A stretch of 64,000 nt of DNA, from NCBI GenBank assembly GCA_050250875.1, contig JBFWNV010000003.1, positions 310,001 through 374,000 of the forward strand. Direction: 5' to 3'. The notes beneath the pieces are model-generated. The model had not been told where the DNA came from. It made no database searches and worked only from the letters and a program-made list of their open reading frames with translations. The number at the start of each line of letters is the position of its first letter. Position 1 is the first letter of the stretch. Both the position numbers and the translations under genes were made by a program. Source of the DNA: CAWAYR01 sp050250875. GTDB lineage: Bacteria > Acidobacteriota > Vicinamibacteria > Vicinamibacterales > UBA2999. Below, one piece after another: positions 10,978 through 21,368 of the stretch.

Positions 10978-12407
10978 CACGCCGCCATCGGCGGCCACGC
11001 CGCCGCGCCGCAGCCCCGCTCGATCGCCGCGGCGACCTGCAGGACGCGCGTCTCCTCGAACGGCCGACCGATCACCTGCACGCCCACCGGCAGGCCGTCG
11101 GCAGTGCGGTGCGCCGGCACCACCGCGGCGGGCAGTCCGAGGACGTTGGCCCACTGCGTGTAGAGCGTCGCGTCGAGATACGTCACATGCCCGCCGTCCA
11201 CGGGCCACGCGCGTTCGTCGTGACGGAACGCCGGCGTGGACGTGACCGGGCACACCAGAATCGGGTGCGCCGCCATCGCCGCCAGCAGCTCGGCGCGGAC
11301 GAGGTCGCGGTCGATCCAGGCCTGGACGAGCCGCGCGGCCGTGAGCGGTGAGTCTCCGTGCTGCGCGCGGTGCGCGACCAGGATGGGCAACGCCGCGGCG
11401 GCCTCGGCACCGAGCATGTCGCCCAGCACCTGCGCGCCGACCTCGCAGAAGAAGACGCGCCACAACGCCCCGGCCCGGTCGAGCGCCGCGGGCCGGTACG
11501 GCGCGGTGGCCAGCCCTTGCGCGTCGAGCGCGGCCACGGCCTGGCGCACCGCGGCCGCGGTGTCGGCGGTGACGGGCGCGTCGGGGTGCGCCTCGAACCA
11601 GCCGACCCGGCACGCGCCGCTGTCGAGCGCCGCCTCGGCGGCGAGCGGCGTCGCCGCCGGGTCGGAGGCGTCCCATCCGGCCGTAGCGCGATAGAGCGAC
11701 ACGAGGTCGTCCACCGTGCGGGCCATGGGCCCGACCACGCCGAGGATCGAGAACGGGCCGAGACAAGCGGGCTGATGTCCGGTGCCGGGGATGCGGCCGG
11801 GCGTGGGCTTCAGGCCGCAGATGCCGGCGAAGTGCGCGGGCACGCGGATCGACCCGCCGCCGTCGCTGCCGATGCCGCCGGCGGAGCACCCGGCGGCGAT
11901 AGCCGCCGACTCGCCGCCGCTCGATCCGCCCGGCGTGCGGGCCGGATCCCAGGGATTGACCGTCCGGCCGTGCAGCGGATTCACCGTCTCGTAGCCCATC
12001 AGCATCTCGGCGACGTTGGTGGTGCCGAGCACGATGGCGCCGGCGGCGCGCAGTCGCGCGACGACGACCGCGTCGGTGGCGGCCCGCTGACCGGCCCGCG
12101 ACGGACTGCCGGTCTCACAGCGCAGTCCCGCCACCTCGATGGCGCTCTTCACGGTGACCGGGACCCCGCCGAGCGGACCGCGCGGGATCCCACGGCTCGC
12201 GGCCGCGTCCTGTGCAGCCGCGGCGGCGAGGGCGCGCTCGCCGTCCACGTCCACGAAGGCGTTCAGGCGCGGATCGACGGCCGCAATGCGGTCCAGATGT
12301 GCGCGGACGACCTCGACCGCCGACAGCTCGCCCGCCGTCACCGCCGCGGCCAGACGCCGCGCCGGCCAGATCCACGGGGGCGACGCCACCTGGAAAGTGT
12401 ATGGCAT
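10977..12407 (-). CDS. Amidase, amidase-signature family
   Basis: 476 residues. The amidase-signature triad is visible: Lys in Val-Thr-Val-Lys-Ser-Ala-Ile, the cis-Ser in Pro-Gly-Gly-Ser-Ser-Gly-Gly-Glu, and the nucleophile Ser in Gly-Ser-Asp-Gly-Gly-Gly-Ser-Ile-Arg. Length fits GatA-like and general amidases, but no gatB/gatC genes are nearby, so catabolic amide hydrolysis is more likely than Gln-tRNA amidation. The Met at 12407 is favoured over the longer start at 12461 because it leaves more room for the divergent PLP-enzyme promoter. It is coupled to the APC permease gene downstream. Confidence 0.92.
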   Translation of the reverse strand: MPYTFQVASPPWIWPARRLAAAVTAGELSAVEVVRAHLDRIAAVDPRLNAFVDVDGERALAAAAAQDAAASRGIPRGPLGGVPVTVKSAIEVAGLRCETGSPSRAGQRAATDAVVVARLRAAGAIVLGTTNVAEMLMGYETVNPLHGRTVNPWDPARTPGGSSGGESAAIAAGCSAGGIGSDGGGSIRVPAHFAGICGLKPTPGRIPGTGHQPACLGPFSILGVVGPMARTVDDLVSLYRATAGWDASDPAATPLAAEAALDSGACRVGWFEAHPDAPVTADTAAAVRQAVAALDAQGLATAPYRPAALDRAGALWRVFFCEVGAQVLGDMLGAEAAAALPILVAHRAQHGDSPLTAARLVQAWIDRDLVRAELLAAMAAHPILVCPVTSTPAFRHDERAWPVDGGHVTYLDATLYTQWANVLGLPAAVVPAHRTADGLPVGVQVIGRPFEETRVLQVAAAIERGCGAAAWPPMAA

Positions 12408-12484
12408 CGCCGGCCCCGAACCTGTGCGATCATCGGCGCGCTGGGCTGGCGCCTGGACCAACTGCGCCGCTCCAAGGAGATCCC

Positions 12485-13747
12485 ATGAGCACGATCGGGC
12501 GTCGGCAGTTCCTGGCGGGCGCGGGCGCCGCGGCCCTGGCGGTGAAGCCGGCTTTCGCAGGCCTCGGCCAGGCGGCCACGGCCCGGGCGGGCGCGGTGTT
12601 CCCGGCCTCGGTGCGCGATGAGTTCCCGATCGCCTCCGTCGAGACCTACATGAACTCGGCGGCGCTGCACCCGATCGGCCGCTTCGCCGCGCGGGCGGTC
12701 CAAGAGAACCTGGAGTACCGGATGTTCGGCCCGGGACCGGGCCGCAGCGAGTTCAACGCCGCGAAGCAAGCGGCGCTCAAGACCACGTTCGGCAATCTGA
12801 TCAACGCCAAGCCGACCGAGATCGCCTTCACGGCCAGCACCTCCGACGGCGAGAACATCGTCGTGCTGGGGCTCGACCTGGCGAAGAAGAAGGGCAACAT
12901 CGTCATCGACGAGCTGCACTTCACGACCTCGCTCTACATGTACAAGGAGCTCGAAAAGCAGGGCGTCGAGCTGCGCATCGTCAAGCACCGCGACTGGAAG
13001 ATCGACCCGGCCGACATGGACAAGGCCATCGACCGCAACACCCGCCTGGTGTCGCTGGCGCTGGTCTCGAACGTGAACGGCTTCATGCACGACTGCAAGG
13101 CGGTGAGCGCGCTCGCCCACAGCCGCGGCGCGCTGGTGTTCGCCGACATCATCCAGGCGGTGGGCTGCGTGCCGGTGGACGTCAAGGCGCTGGGCATCGA
13201 CTTCGCCTCGACCGGCACCTACAAGTGGATCATGGGCGAGCGCGGCTTCGGGTTCCTCTACGTGCGTGAGGACCTGCAGGGCACGGTGCTGCCGACGACC
13301 CGCTACGGCCACCGCCAGGTGAGCAACTTCAACCGCGCCGAGCTCACCTGGGAGCCGATGCCGGGCGCCGCGCGCTACGAAACCGGCGGCATCGCCGTGC
13401 TGCTGGCCGCGGCGGTGTCCGAGGGCATCAACTACGTGAACGGCCTCGGCCTCGACAAGATCCGCGCCCACGCCACTCAGCTCACCGAGCGCCTGCAGCA
13501 GGAACTGCCGCCCCTGGGCTACAAGCCGCTGACGCCGCGCAACAACCCGACGCCGATCCTGGCGTTTGCCGTGAAGGATGCCGCCGCCACCAACAAGGCG
13601 CTGCACGACGGCAAGGTCACGGCCACGGTGGTGGCCAACGAGAGCCGGCTGCGCCTGTCGGTGTCGGTGTTCAACACGCACGACGACATCGACCGCGTGG
13701 TGGACGTCCTCGGCGGGCGCGCCCGGACCAGCATCGCGCGCGGCTGA
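12485..13747 (+). CDS. Tat-exported class V aminotransferase-fold PLP enzyme (isopenicillin-N-epimerase/cysteine-desulfurase-like)
   Basis: 420 residues. The N-terminus has a twin-arginine signal (Gly-Arg-Arg-Gln-Phe-Leu-Ala-Gly) and a hydrophobic stretch to about residue 27. The body is a fold-type I PLP enzyme: Ala-Asp-Ile-Ile-Gln-Ala-Val-Gly (PLP-binding Asp and Gln) and Thr-Gly-Thr-Tyr-Lys-Trp-Ile-Met-Gly with the Schiff-base Lys. Tat export of a folded PLP enzyme is consistent with cofactor insertion before transport. The closest named relatives are epimerase or lyase-like enzymes, and the reaction cannot be assigned. It is divergent from the amidase/permease pair. Confidence 0.87.
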   Translation: MSTIGRRQFLAGAGAAALAVKPAFAGLGQAATARAGAVFPASVRDEFPIASVETYMNSAALHPIGRFAARAVQENLEYRMFGPGPGRSEFNAAKQAALKTTFGNLINAKPTEIAFTASTSDGENIVVLGLDLAKKKGNIVIDELHFTTSLYMYKELEKQGVELRIVKHRDWKIDPADMDKAIDRNTRLVSLALVSNVNGFMHDCKAVSALAHSRGALVFADIIQAVGCVPVDVKALGIDFASTGTYKWIMGERGFGFLYVREDLQGTVLPTTRYGHRQVSNFNRAELTWEPMPGAARYETGGIAVLLAAAVSEGINYVNGLGLDKIRAHATQLTERLQQELPPLGYKPLTPRNNPTPILAFAVKDAAATNKALHDGKVTATVVANESRLRLSVSVFNTHDDIDRVVDVLGGRARTSIARG

Positions 13748-13790
13748 GGCGACGGCGAAGTCCGGGCGGTCACCTGTCAGCCGTACGCTG

Positions 13791-13810
13791 GGCGGCTCTG
13801 TAGAGCCGCC
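13791..13810. repeat. Palindromic intergenic repeat, copy 1
   Basis: GGCGGCTCTGTAGAGCCGCC is a 9-bp perfect inverted repeat around a 2-nt centre. A second copy in opposite flanking context lies at 14443-14462, on the other side of the DUF1810 gene. Confidence 0.8.
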
Positions 13811-13963
13811 TTGCCCTCGCCACGCAGTTGCGGCTCTGCCACGTCGTGTAGCTGAACGCGACAGGGGCCGCACCATGTCTACACTGCCCCGCACAGCGGT
13901 CGACGTGATGCGCCGACCTGATCGACACTCGTGATGCCGCGCGGCGTGGAGCAAGCACCAACG

Positions 13964-14401
13964 ATGGCCGATCCGTACAATCTGGCCCGCTTCGTCGAGG
14001 CTCAAGCCATGACCTACGACCGGGCGCTGCGCGAACTCAGGCAAGGGGCGAAGACCTCGCACTGGATGTGGTTCATCTTCCCGCAGGTTGCCGGACTCGG
14101 CAGCTCCGAGATGTCGCGCCGCTACGCCATCAGCTCTTCCGCGGAAGCCGCGGCGTACCTGGCGCATCCGATCCTCGGCCCTCGGCTGCGCGAGTGCGCC
14201 GTCGCGCTACTGGCTCATGCCCATCGCTCGGCCCGCGAGATTCTCGGCGAGCCGGATGACGCGAAGCTGCGATCGTCGGCGACCCTCTTCGCCAAGGTCG
14301 AGGGCGACGGGCCGTTCGCACAGGTGCTGGCTCACTTCTTCGCAGGCGCGCGTGACGAGGCGACCATCCAACTCCTGCGCGCCGCGGATGGGTCGGGATG
14401 A
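13964..14401 (+). CDS. DUF1810 family protein (COG5579, calpastatin-like)
   Basis: 145 residues, the usual family length. The N-terminal Tyr-Asn-Leu-x-Arg-Phe-Val-Glu-Ala-Gln and the block Ser-His-Trp-Met-Trp-Phe-Ile-Phe-Pro-Gln-x-x-Gly-Leu-Gly are diagnostic of DUF1810. The internal Met at 13964 was chosen because it begins the conserved domain. The upstream GTG would add 11 unrelated residues. Function in the family is unknown. Codon use looks less GC-biased than the neighbours, and the gene stands alone between two copies of a palindromic repeat, so it may be acquired. Confidence 0.92.
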   Translation: MADPYNLARFVEAQAMTYDRALRELRQGAKTSHWMWFIFPQVAGLGSSEMSRRYAISSSAEAAAYLAHPILGPRLRECAVALLAHAHRSAREILGEPDDAKLRSSATLFAKVEGDGPFAQVLAHFFAGARDEATIQLLRAADGSG

Positions 14402-14442
14402 CGACACGCGTTGCCGACGGGTGCAGTGGCAGGCGCGGCCCC

Positions 14443-14462
14443 GGCGGCTCTGAAGAGCCGCC
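14443..14462. repeat. Palindromic intergenic repeat, copy 2
   Basis: GGCGGCTCTGAAGAGCCGCC has the same 9-bp arms as the copy at 13791-13810. The flank CCTACGTAC resembles the reverse complement of the other copy's flank, so the pair is in inverted orientation around the DUF1810 gene. Confidence 0.8.
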
Positions 14463-14739
14463 CTACGTACTACCCTCGTCACGGGAGAAGTGGTCCGCGC
14501 TGCCCACGGCTCGAGTGTGACGCGCGGATCGCCCGACCAGTGACGAGGTTGGGGCAGGGGCGGCAGCGCGACGGCGGAGGCCAGGCTCGGCTCCCGCGGC
14601 CGTCCGGCACGGGTCCACTAACTCCGGTGCCACCGGGGCGAGCAACCAGTCGGTGGCGTCGCCGTCCGCGAAGCCCTGTGGAGGGGCCGCTGGGGAGTGC
14701 GACAACGCGAGCACGCTGGGGGCCGAATTGTGCCGGGGC

Positions 14740-14768
14740 CCCCAACGCGCGGACCTCGCGCGTTGGGG
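14740..14768. repeat. Stem-loop with 11-bp perfect stem
   Basis: CCCCAACGCGC (14740-14750) pairs with GCGCGTTGGGG (14758-14768) around the 7-nt loop GGACCTC. There is no adjacent T-run, so a terminator is not certain. It lies 208 bp before the aminotransferase-fusion operon. Confidence 0.6.
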
Positions 14769-14975
14769 TGGCGCGCAGTGTCACGGACCTGCCGTCCAGC
14801 GGTCGCCGATCGGCGAGCGCAGCGTTGACCGGTCCCGGAACCGGGATTCGCGGGCGGCGATGACGCCGACTGGTCGGTCGGCAGTGCTGCAGCCCTGCCC
14901 TGCGTACGGCCGCCGAGTCAGGCCTCCGCCGTCGCTCCCCCACTTCCTGCGGCCAAGCGGATAAGATCGCCGGCC

Positions 14976-17003
14976 ATGGGCTGGTACTACCGTCGCCTCG
15001 ACAGCGGCCTGGTCGTGATGCACACGCGGCCGGAACACGCCGACCAACTCGAGGAGCTGCAGCGCGTGTGCTTCCCGACGCTCGCCGACGACGAGCGCTT
15101 CAAGGCCCGCCACTACCGCGGGCACGTGGCGCTCTTCCCCGCCGGGCAGTTCGTCGCCTTGGACGGCGACCAGGTGGTCGGCGCCACGTCCACCATCCGG
15201 CTGCCGTTCGACTTCGAGCACGTCGGCCACACCTTCGGCGAGATCATCCAGGGTGGCTGGCTCACGTCGCACGACCCGGAGGGCGACTGGCTGTACGGCG
15301 CCGACATCGGCGTGCACCCCGACTACCGTGGCCAAGGGCTGGCGGCGGCGCTCTACGCGGCCCGGCAGGAGCTGGTGTGGCGCCTCGGGCTGCGCGGCCA
15401 GGTCACCGCCGGGATGCTGCGCGGCTACGGCGAGGTGAAGGACACGATCTCCGCCGAGCAGTACTACGCCGAGGTGGTCGCCGGCACGCGCCGCGACGCC
15501 ACCCTGTCCATGCAGCTCAACCTCGGCTTCGAGCCGCGGGCGCTGCTCAAGGACTACCTGAACGACCCGGTTTCGGACAACTACAGCGCGCTCATCGTCC
15601 TCGACGCGGCCAAGGACGTGCCCGGGGCGTCGCGTGAGCTGGCCAGGCGCCACGTCCGGCTGCACACACCGGTGCCGGGGCCGCGCGCACAGGCCATGCT
15701 CGCCCGCCGTGCCGCCGCGTTGCCAGCAGGCCTCGGCAAGGCCACCGACGTGGTGGTCGAACGCGCCGACGACGCGCTCATCTTCGACGTGGACGGCAAC
15801 ACCTTCATCGACATGGCCAGCGGCATCGGTGTCATCGCCGTCGGCCACTCCCCCGCCGCCGTCGTCGAGGCCGTCACCGCGCAGACGCAGAAGTTCGTCC
15901 ACACCTGCTCGCTGGTCACCACCTACGAACCGATGGTGCGGCTGGCCGAGGTGCTGAACGAGATCACGCCCGGCGACTTCCCGAAGAAGACCATCTTCGC
16001 CAACAGCGGCGCCGAGGCGGTGGAGAACGCCGTCAAGCTGGCGCGCAAGTTCACCGGCCGGCCGGCCGTCGTCTGCTTCGAGGGCGGCTATCACGGCCGC
16101 ACGCTGCTCACGCTCAGCCTCACCAGCAAGTACGGCCTGTTCAAGGCCGGCTTCGGGCCGTTCGCGCCCGACATCGTCCGCCTGCCGATGCCGCAGGTCT
16201 ACCGCACCCCGGCCGGCATGACCGAGGAGCAGTATCTGGACTTCGCCATCCGCCAGCTCGATCAGGCGATGGTGGCGCAGGTCGATCCGTCGGCGGTGGC
16301 GGCGATCATCGTCGAGCCGGTGCAGGGCGAAGCCGGCTTCCTGCCGGTGCCGCCGCGCTTCCTGCAGCGCATCCGCGAGCTGTGCACCCAGCACGGCATC
16401 GTGATGATCGCCGACGAGGTGCAGTGCGGCATGGGCCGCACCGGCCGCGTCTTCGCCAGCGAGCACTACGGCCTGGTGCCCGATCTGCTGGTCACGGCCA
16501 AGTCGCTGGGCGGCGGCATGCCCATCGGCGCCGTCACCGGCCGGGCCCCGATCATGGACGCGGCCCATCCCGGCGGCGTCGGCGGCACCTACGGCGGCAA
16601 CCCGGTGGCGTGCGCGGCGGCGCTGGCCGCCATCGAGATGATCCGGCAGCCCGCCTTCCTCGCCCACGCCACGCATCTCGGCCAGGTGATGCGCGAGGTG
16701 ATGGGCGGCTGGCAGCGTCAGTGGCCGATCGTCGGCGACGTCCGCGGCCTGGGGCCGATGATGCTGGTCGAGTTCGTCCGCGACCGCGCCACCAAGGCGC
16801 CGCTCGCGCCGGAGGACACGCTGGCCATCGTCAAGGGCGCGGTCGCCAACGGCGTCGTGCTGATGCGCGCGGGGCTCTTCAGCAACGGCGTGCGGCTGCT
16901 GCCGCCGTTGACCATGCCGGAGGACATGCTGCGCGAGGGCCTCGACGCACTGGGTCGCTCGGTGGCCGTGGTGTCCGAACGGCTGACCGCGGCCTCGGTC
17001 TGA
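14976..17003 (+). CDS. GNAT acetyltransferase fused to class III aminotransferase
   Basis: A 675-residue two-domain protein. Residues about 1-220 form a GNAT fold with the acetyl-CoA loop at 112-121 (Gly-Val-His-Pro-Asp-Tyr-Arg-Gly-Gln-Gly). Residues about 235-670 are a full-length class III PLP aminotransferase. It shows the PLP-phosphate segment Asn-Ser-Gly-Ala-Glu-Ala-Val-Glu-Asn, the cofactor-stacking motif Gly-Gly-Tyr-His-Gly-Arg-Thr, Asp-Glu-Val-Gln-Cys-Gly, and Schiff-base Lys509 in Thr-Ala-Lys-Ser-Leu-Gly-Gly-Gly. Relatives include 4-aminobutyrate and ornithine/diamine aminotransferases. It heads a run of coupled catabolic genes that includes an aldehyde dehydrogenase, which would oxidise the semialdehyde produced. 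The substrate and what is acetylated are unknown. Confidence 0.93.
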   Translation: MGWYYRRLDSGLVVMHTRPEHADQLEELQRVCFPTLADDERFKARHYRGHVALFPAGQFVALDGDQVVGATSTIRLPFDFEHVGHTFGEIIQGGWLTSHDPEGDWLYGADIGVHPDYRGQGLAAALYAARQELVWRLGLRGQVTAGMLRGYGEVKDTISAEQYYAEVVAGTRRDATLSMQLNLGFEPRALLKDYLNDPVSDNYSALIVLDAAKDVPGASRELARRHVRLHTPVPGPRAQAMLARRAAALPAGLGKATDVVVERADDALIFDVDGNTFIDMASGIGVIAVGHSPAAVVEAVTAQTQKFVHTCSLVTTYEPMVRLAEVLNEITPGDFPKKTIFANSGAEAVENAVKLARKFTGRPAVVCFEGGYHGRTLLTLSLTSKYGLFKAGFGPFAPDIVRLPMPQVYRTPAGMTEEQYLDFAIRQLDQAMVAQVDPSAVAAIIVEPVQGEAGFLPVPPRFLQRIRELCTQHGIVMIADEVQCGMGRTGRVFASEHYGLVPDLLVTAKSLGGGMPIGAVTGRAPIMDAAHPGGVGGTYGGNPVACAAALAAIEMIRQPAFLAHATHLGQVMREVMGGWQRQWPIVGDVRGLGPMMLVEFVRDRATKAPLAPEDTLAIVKGAVANGVVLMRAGLFSNGVRLLPPLTMPEDMLREGLDALGRSVAVVSERLTAASV

Positions 17004-18570
17004 TGGCCGACCTCGTCTTCCGCCGAGCTGTCGTGCCCACCGCGGCGGCAGCCGACACGAGCACCGTCGTCGTTCAGGACGGCGTCATCGCGGCGGTCGG
17101 CGGCGACGACGTGGCCGCCGCCGCACGGCCCGGCGCGCGCGTCGTCGATCTCGGCGGGCGGGCGCTCATTCCCGCCTTCCATGACGCCCACGCTCACCTG
17201 TGGAAGATGGGCCACCTGCTGACGACGATGCTCGACCTGCGCGGCGTTGAGAGCGTGGAGGCGCTGGTCGCCAAGGTGGCGGCGTTCCGCGGCCGGCGCC
17301 CAGCCGGGGCGTGGCTGCTCGGCCGCGGCTTCAACGAAGCGGCGATGCGCGAGCGACGCATGCCCACCCGCCAGGATCTCGACCGCGCCGCGCCCGGCCA
17401 GCCGGTGGTCCTCACCCGCACCTGCGGCCACATCTACGCCGCCAGCTCCGCGGCGCTGGCCGCCGCCGGCATCGACGCCGCGACGGCGGCGCCCGTCGGC
17501 GGCGAGATCGACCACGACGACGCCGGCCAGCCGACCGGGGTGCTGCGCGAGACGGCGATGGGCCTGCTCAACCGCGTGATGCCGCCGCCCATCGATGCCG
17601 ACTACGAGCAGATGATCGCGGCGGCGCTCCGTCACCAGCTGTCGCTTGGCATCACGATGTCGGCGTGCTGCGGTGTCAGCCCGCAGCTGCTCGGCGTATA
17701 TCGGGCGATGGACGCCGGCGGCCGGCTGCCGGCCCGGGTCACGGCGATGCCCTTCCGCCGTGTGGACGGCGTGCCGGAACCCGTGCCGCTGCCCGAGCGC
17801 TTCGTGTCGGATCGGCTGCGCGTGGACACGGTGAAGTTCCTGGCCGACGGCGGGCTGTCGGGTGCCACCGCGGCGCTCAGCGTGCCCTACCGCCACGCCG
17901 ACACCCGCGGGATGCTGCGCTTCGAGCGTCATGAGCTCGAGGCGCTGTGCCGCGAGAGCCACGACGCCGGGTGGCGCATCGCCACGCACGCCATCGGCGA
18001 CGTCACCATCGACCAGGTGCTCGACATCTACGAGGCGCTCGGGCCGCATCCGCTCGGACTGCGTCACCGCATCGAGCACTTCGGCCTGCCGAGCGCCGCG
18101 CAGCTGGCGCGCGCCGCCCGGCTCGGGGTGGTCGCCGTGCCGCAGGCAATCTTCCTGCACGAACTCGGCGCCAACTTCCGCGCCTACCTGCCCGACGTGC
18201 TGGCGTCGCGCTGCTACCCGCTGCGGGCCATGCTCGATGCCGGCGTCACCGTGGCGCTCTCCTCCGACGCGCCGGTCGTCGAGAACGACAACCCGCTCGC
18301 CGGCATGACCGCGGCCATCCTCCGTCAGGACCGCGAGGGGCAGACGCTGCTGCCCGACCAGGCACTCACGGCCGCCGAGGCCCTCGACGCCTACACGCGC
18401 GGCGGCGCCGTGGCCGTCGGGCTCGAGCAGCGACTCGGTGCGATCGCCCCCGGCATGTGGGCCGACCTCGCCGTGCTGTCCGCCAACCCGCTCACCACGC
18501 CGCCCGAGGCGCTGCCGACGATCCACGTCGAGCAGACGTGGCTCGGCGGCGATCTCGTCTACCAACGCGC

Positions 18571-18574
<4 letters not shown>
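17003..18574 (+). CDS. Amidohydrolase, YtcJ/amidohydrolase-3 family
   Basis: 523 residues; the start overlaps the upstream stop (TGATG). An N-terminal beta-sandwich is followed by the metal motif His-Asp-Ala-His-Ala-His-Leu. Later metal or active-site residues occur in Thr-His-Ala-Ile-Gly-Asp, Arg-His-Arg-Ile-Glu-His and Ser-Ser-Asp-Ala-Pro. The C-terminal Gly-Leu-Glu-x-Arg-Leu-Gly-x-Ile-x-Pro-Gly-Met-Trp-Ala-Asp-Leu-Ala segment is typical. There is no signal peptide, so it is cytoplasmic, unlike the lipoprotein paralogue at 21368. It probably hydrolyses a C-N bond in the same pathway as the fusion aminotransferase. The substrate is unknown. Confidence 0.92.
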
Positions 18575-20009
<1,435 letters not shown>

Positions 20010-20013
<4 letters not shown>

Positions 20014-21368
20014 GCGAGCCGATCCATCCGCCGGTCGAACGCACGCTGGGCCGGTGGGACCTGGTGCTGCTGAAGATCGTCGCCATCGTCAACCTGAACA
20101 ACGTGCCGGCCACGGCCGTGTACGGCTGGTTCTCGATCCTGCTGTGGCTGCTGGCCTTCGTCGCCTTCTTCGTGCCCGAGGCGATCGCCGTGCTGGTGCT
20201 CAGCCGCCGCTATCCCGGCGAAGGCGGCATCTACCTGTGGATCCGCCAGCAGTTCGGCGACGGGCACGGCTTCCTGGCCGGCTGGTGCTACTGGGCCACC
20301 AACCTCTTCTACGTGCCGGTGCTGCTGGTCTACATGGCCGGCGTGTTCGCGTTCGCCGGCGGCGAGTCGGGCGCCGACGCGCTGGCCGGGTCGAAGGGCT
20401 TCGTCGCCGCGCTGGCGTTCGGCTGGCTGGTGTTCATGACCGTGGCCAACGTGCGCGGCGCCGCCGTCGGCAAGTGGATCCACAACGTCGGCGGGATGAG
20501 CAGCCTGGCCAGTGTCGTGCTCGTGATCGTCGCCGCCGCGGCCGCGCTCGCCGCCGGCGTGCACGCCGAAGTGCCGGCGATCACCGGCGTCACGTGGGAG
20601 GCGGCGGCCAGCTTCGCGGTGATGTGCAACGCGCTGGTCGGCGTCGAGCTGGCCTCGACGATGGGCGACGAGATCCGCGATCCGAAGCGCGACCTGGCGC
20701 CGGCGGCGGCGATCGCCGGCGTGATCTCGATCCTGTCCTACGTCCTGACCACCGCCGCGGTCCTGGTGCTGGTGCCGGTCGGCGACGTCGGCGTGCTGCA
20801 GGGGATCATGCAGGCGATCGGCATCGGCGCCGCGGCCACCGGCACCGGCTGGCTGGTGCCGCCGCTGGCGGTGGTGATGGGCGTGGCCATCGGCGGCGCC
20901 GCGTCGGCCTGGTTCGCCGGCTCGGCACGCGTGCCGTTCGTGGCCGGGCTCACCAGCGCGCTGCCCGAGCGGCTCGGCCGCGTGCACCCGGTGTACCACA
21001 CGCCGCACGTCGCGCTCGTCGCCACGGCGCTGTGCTGCGCGTTCTTCACGACGCTGTCGTTCGTCGGCTCGTCGGTGAACGAGGCCTATCAGGTGCTGCT
21101 GAAGTCGGCGGTGGTGATGCAGATGATCCCGTTCGCCTACCTGTTCCTCACCCTGTCGCGCACCGACGGCATCCCGGGCTGGGCGCGATCTGCCGGCGTC
21201 GTCGGCCTGGTGACGACGATCGTCGGCCTGGTCGTGGCCTTCCTGCCGACGGCCGATGTCGACGACGTGTGGATTTTCGAACTGAAGCTCCTCGCCGGCG
21301 TGCTCGGACCGATCGCCGTCGGCTGGACGCTGTTTCGGCGCGCGACGCGCGCGGAAGGACCGTCGTGA
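20010..21368 (+). CDS. APC-superfamily amino acid/amine permease
   Basis: A 452-residue polytopic membrane protein overlapping the aldehyde dehydrogenase stop (ATGA). About 12 hydrophobic segments are present. The N-terminal Leu-Leu-Lys-Ile-Val-Ala-Ile-Val-Asn-Leu-Asn-Asn-Val-Pro and the Arg-Tyr-Pro-Gly-Glu-Gly-Gly-Ile-Tyr-Leu-Trp segment match APC transporters. It likely brings in the amino substrate handled by this operon, and it is only distantly similar to the permease at 9652. The stop and the next start overlap by one base. Confidence 0.92.

Larger units (their letters stand above)
14402..14975. other. Gene-free interval with repeat and stem-loop
   Basis: No open frame here has a recognisable domain or convincing codon pattern. 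The interval holds the second palindromic repeat (14443-14462) and a strong 11-bp stem-loop (14740-14768). The base composition is mixed and may represent decayed sequence. Confidence 0.5.

Noticed and set aside
14411..14964. Several overlapping open frames of 80-150 codons in the gene-free gap
   Set aside because: None has a domain, a ribosome site or a codon pattern like the neighbours, and they contradict each other across strands.
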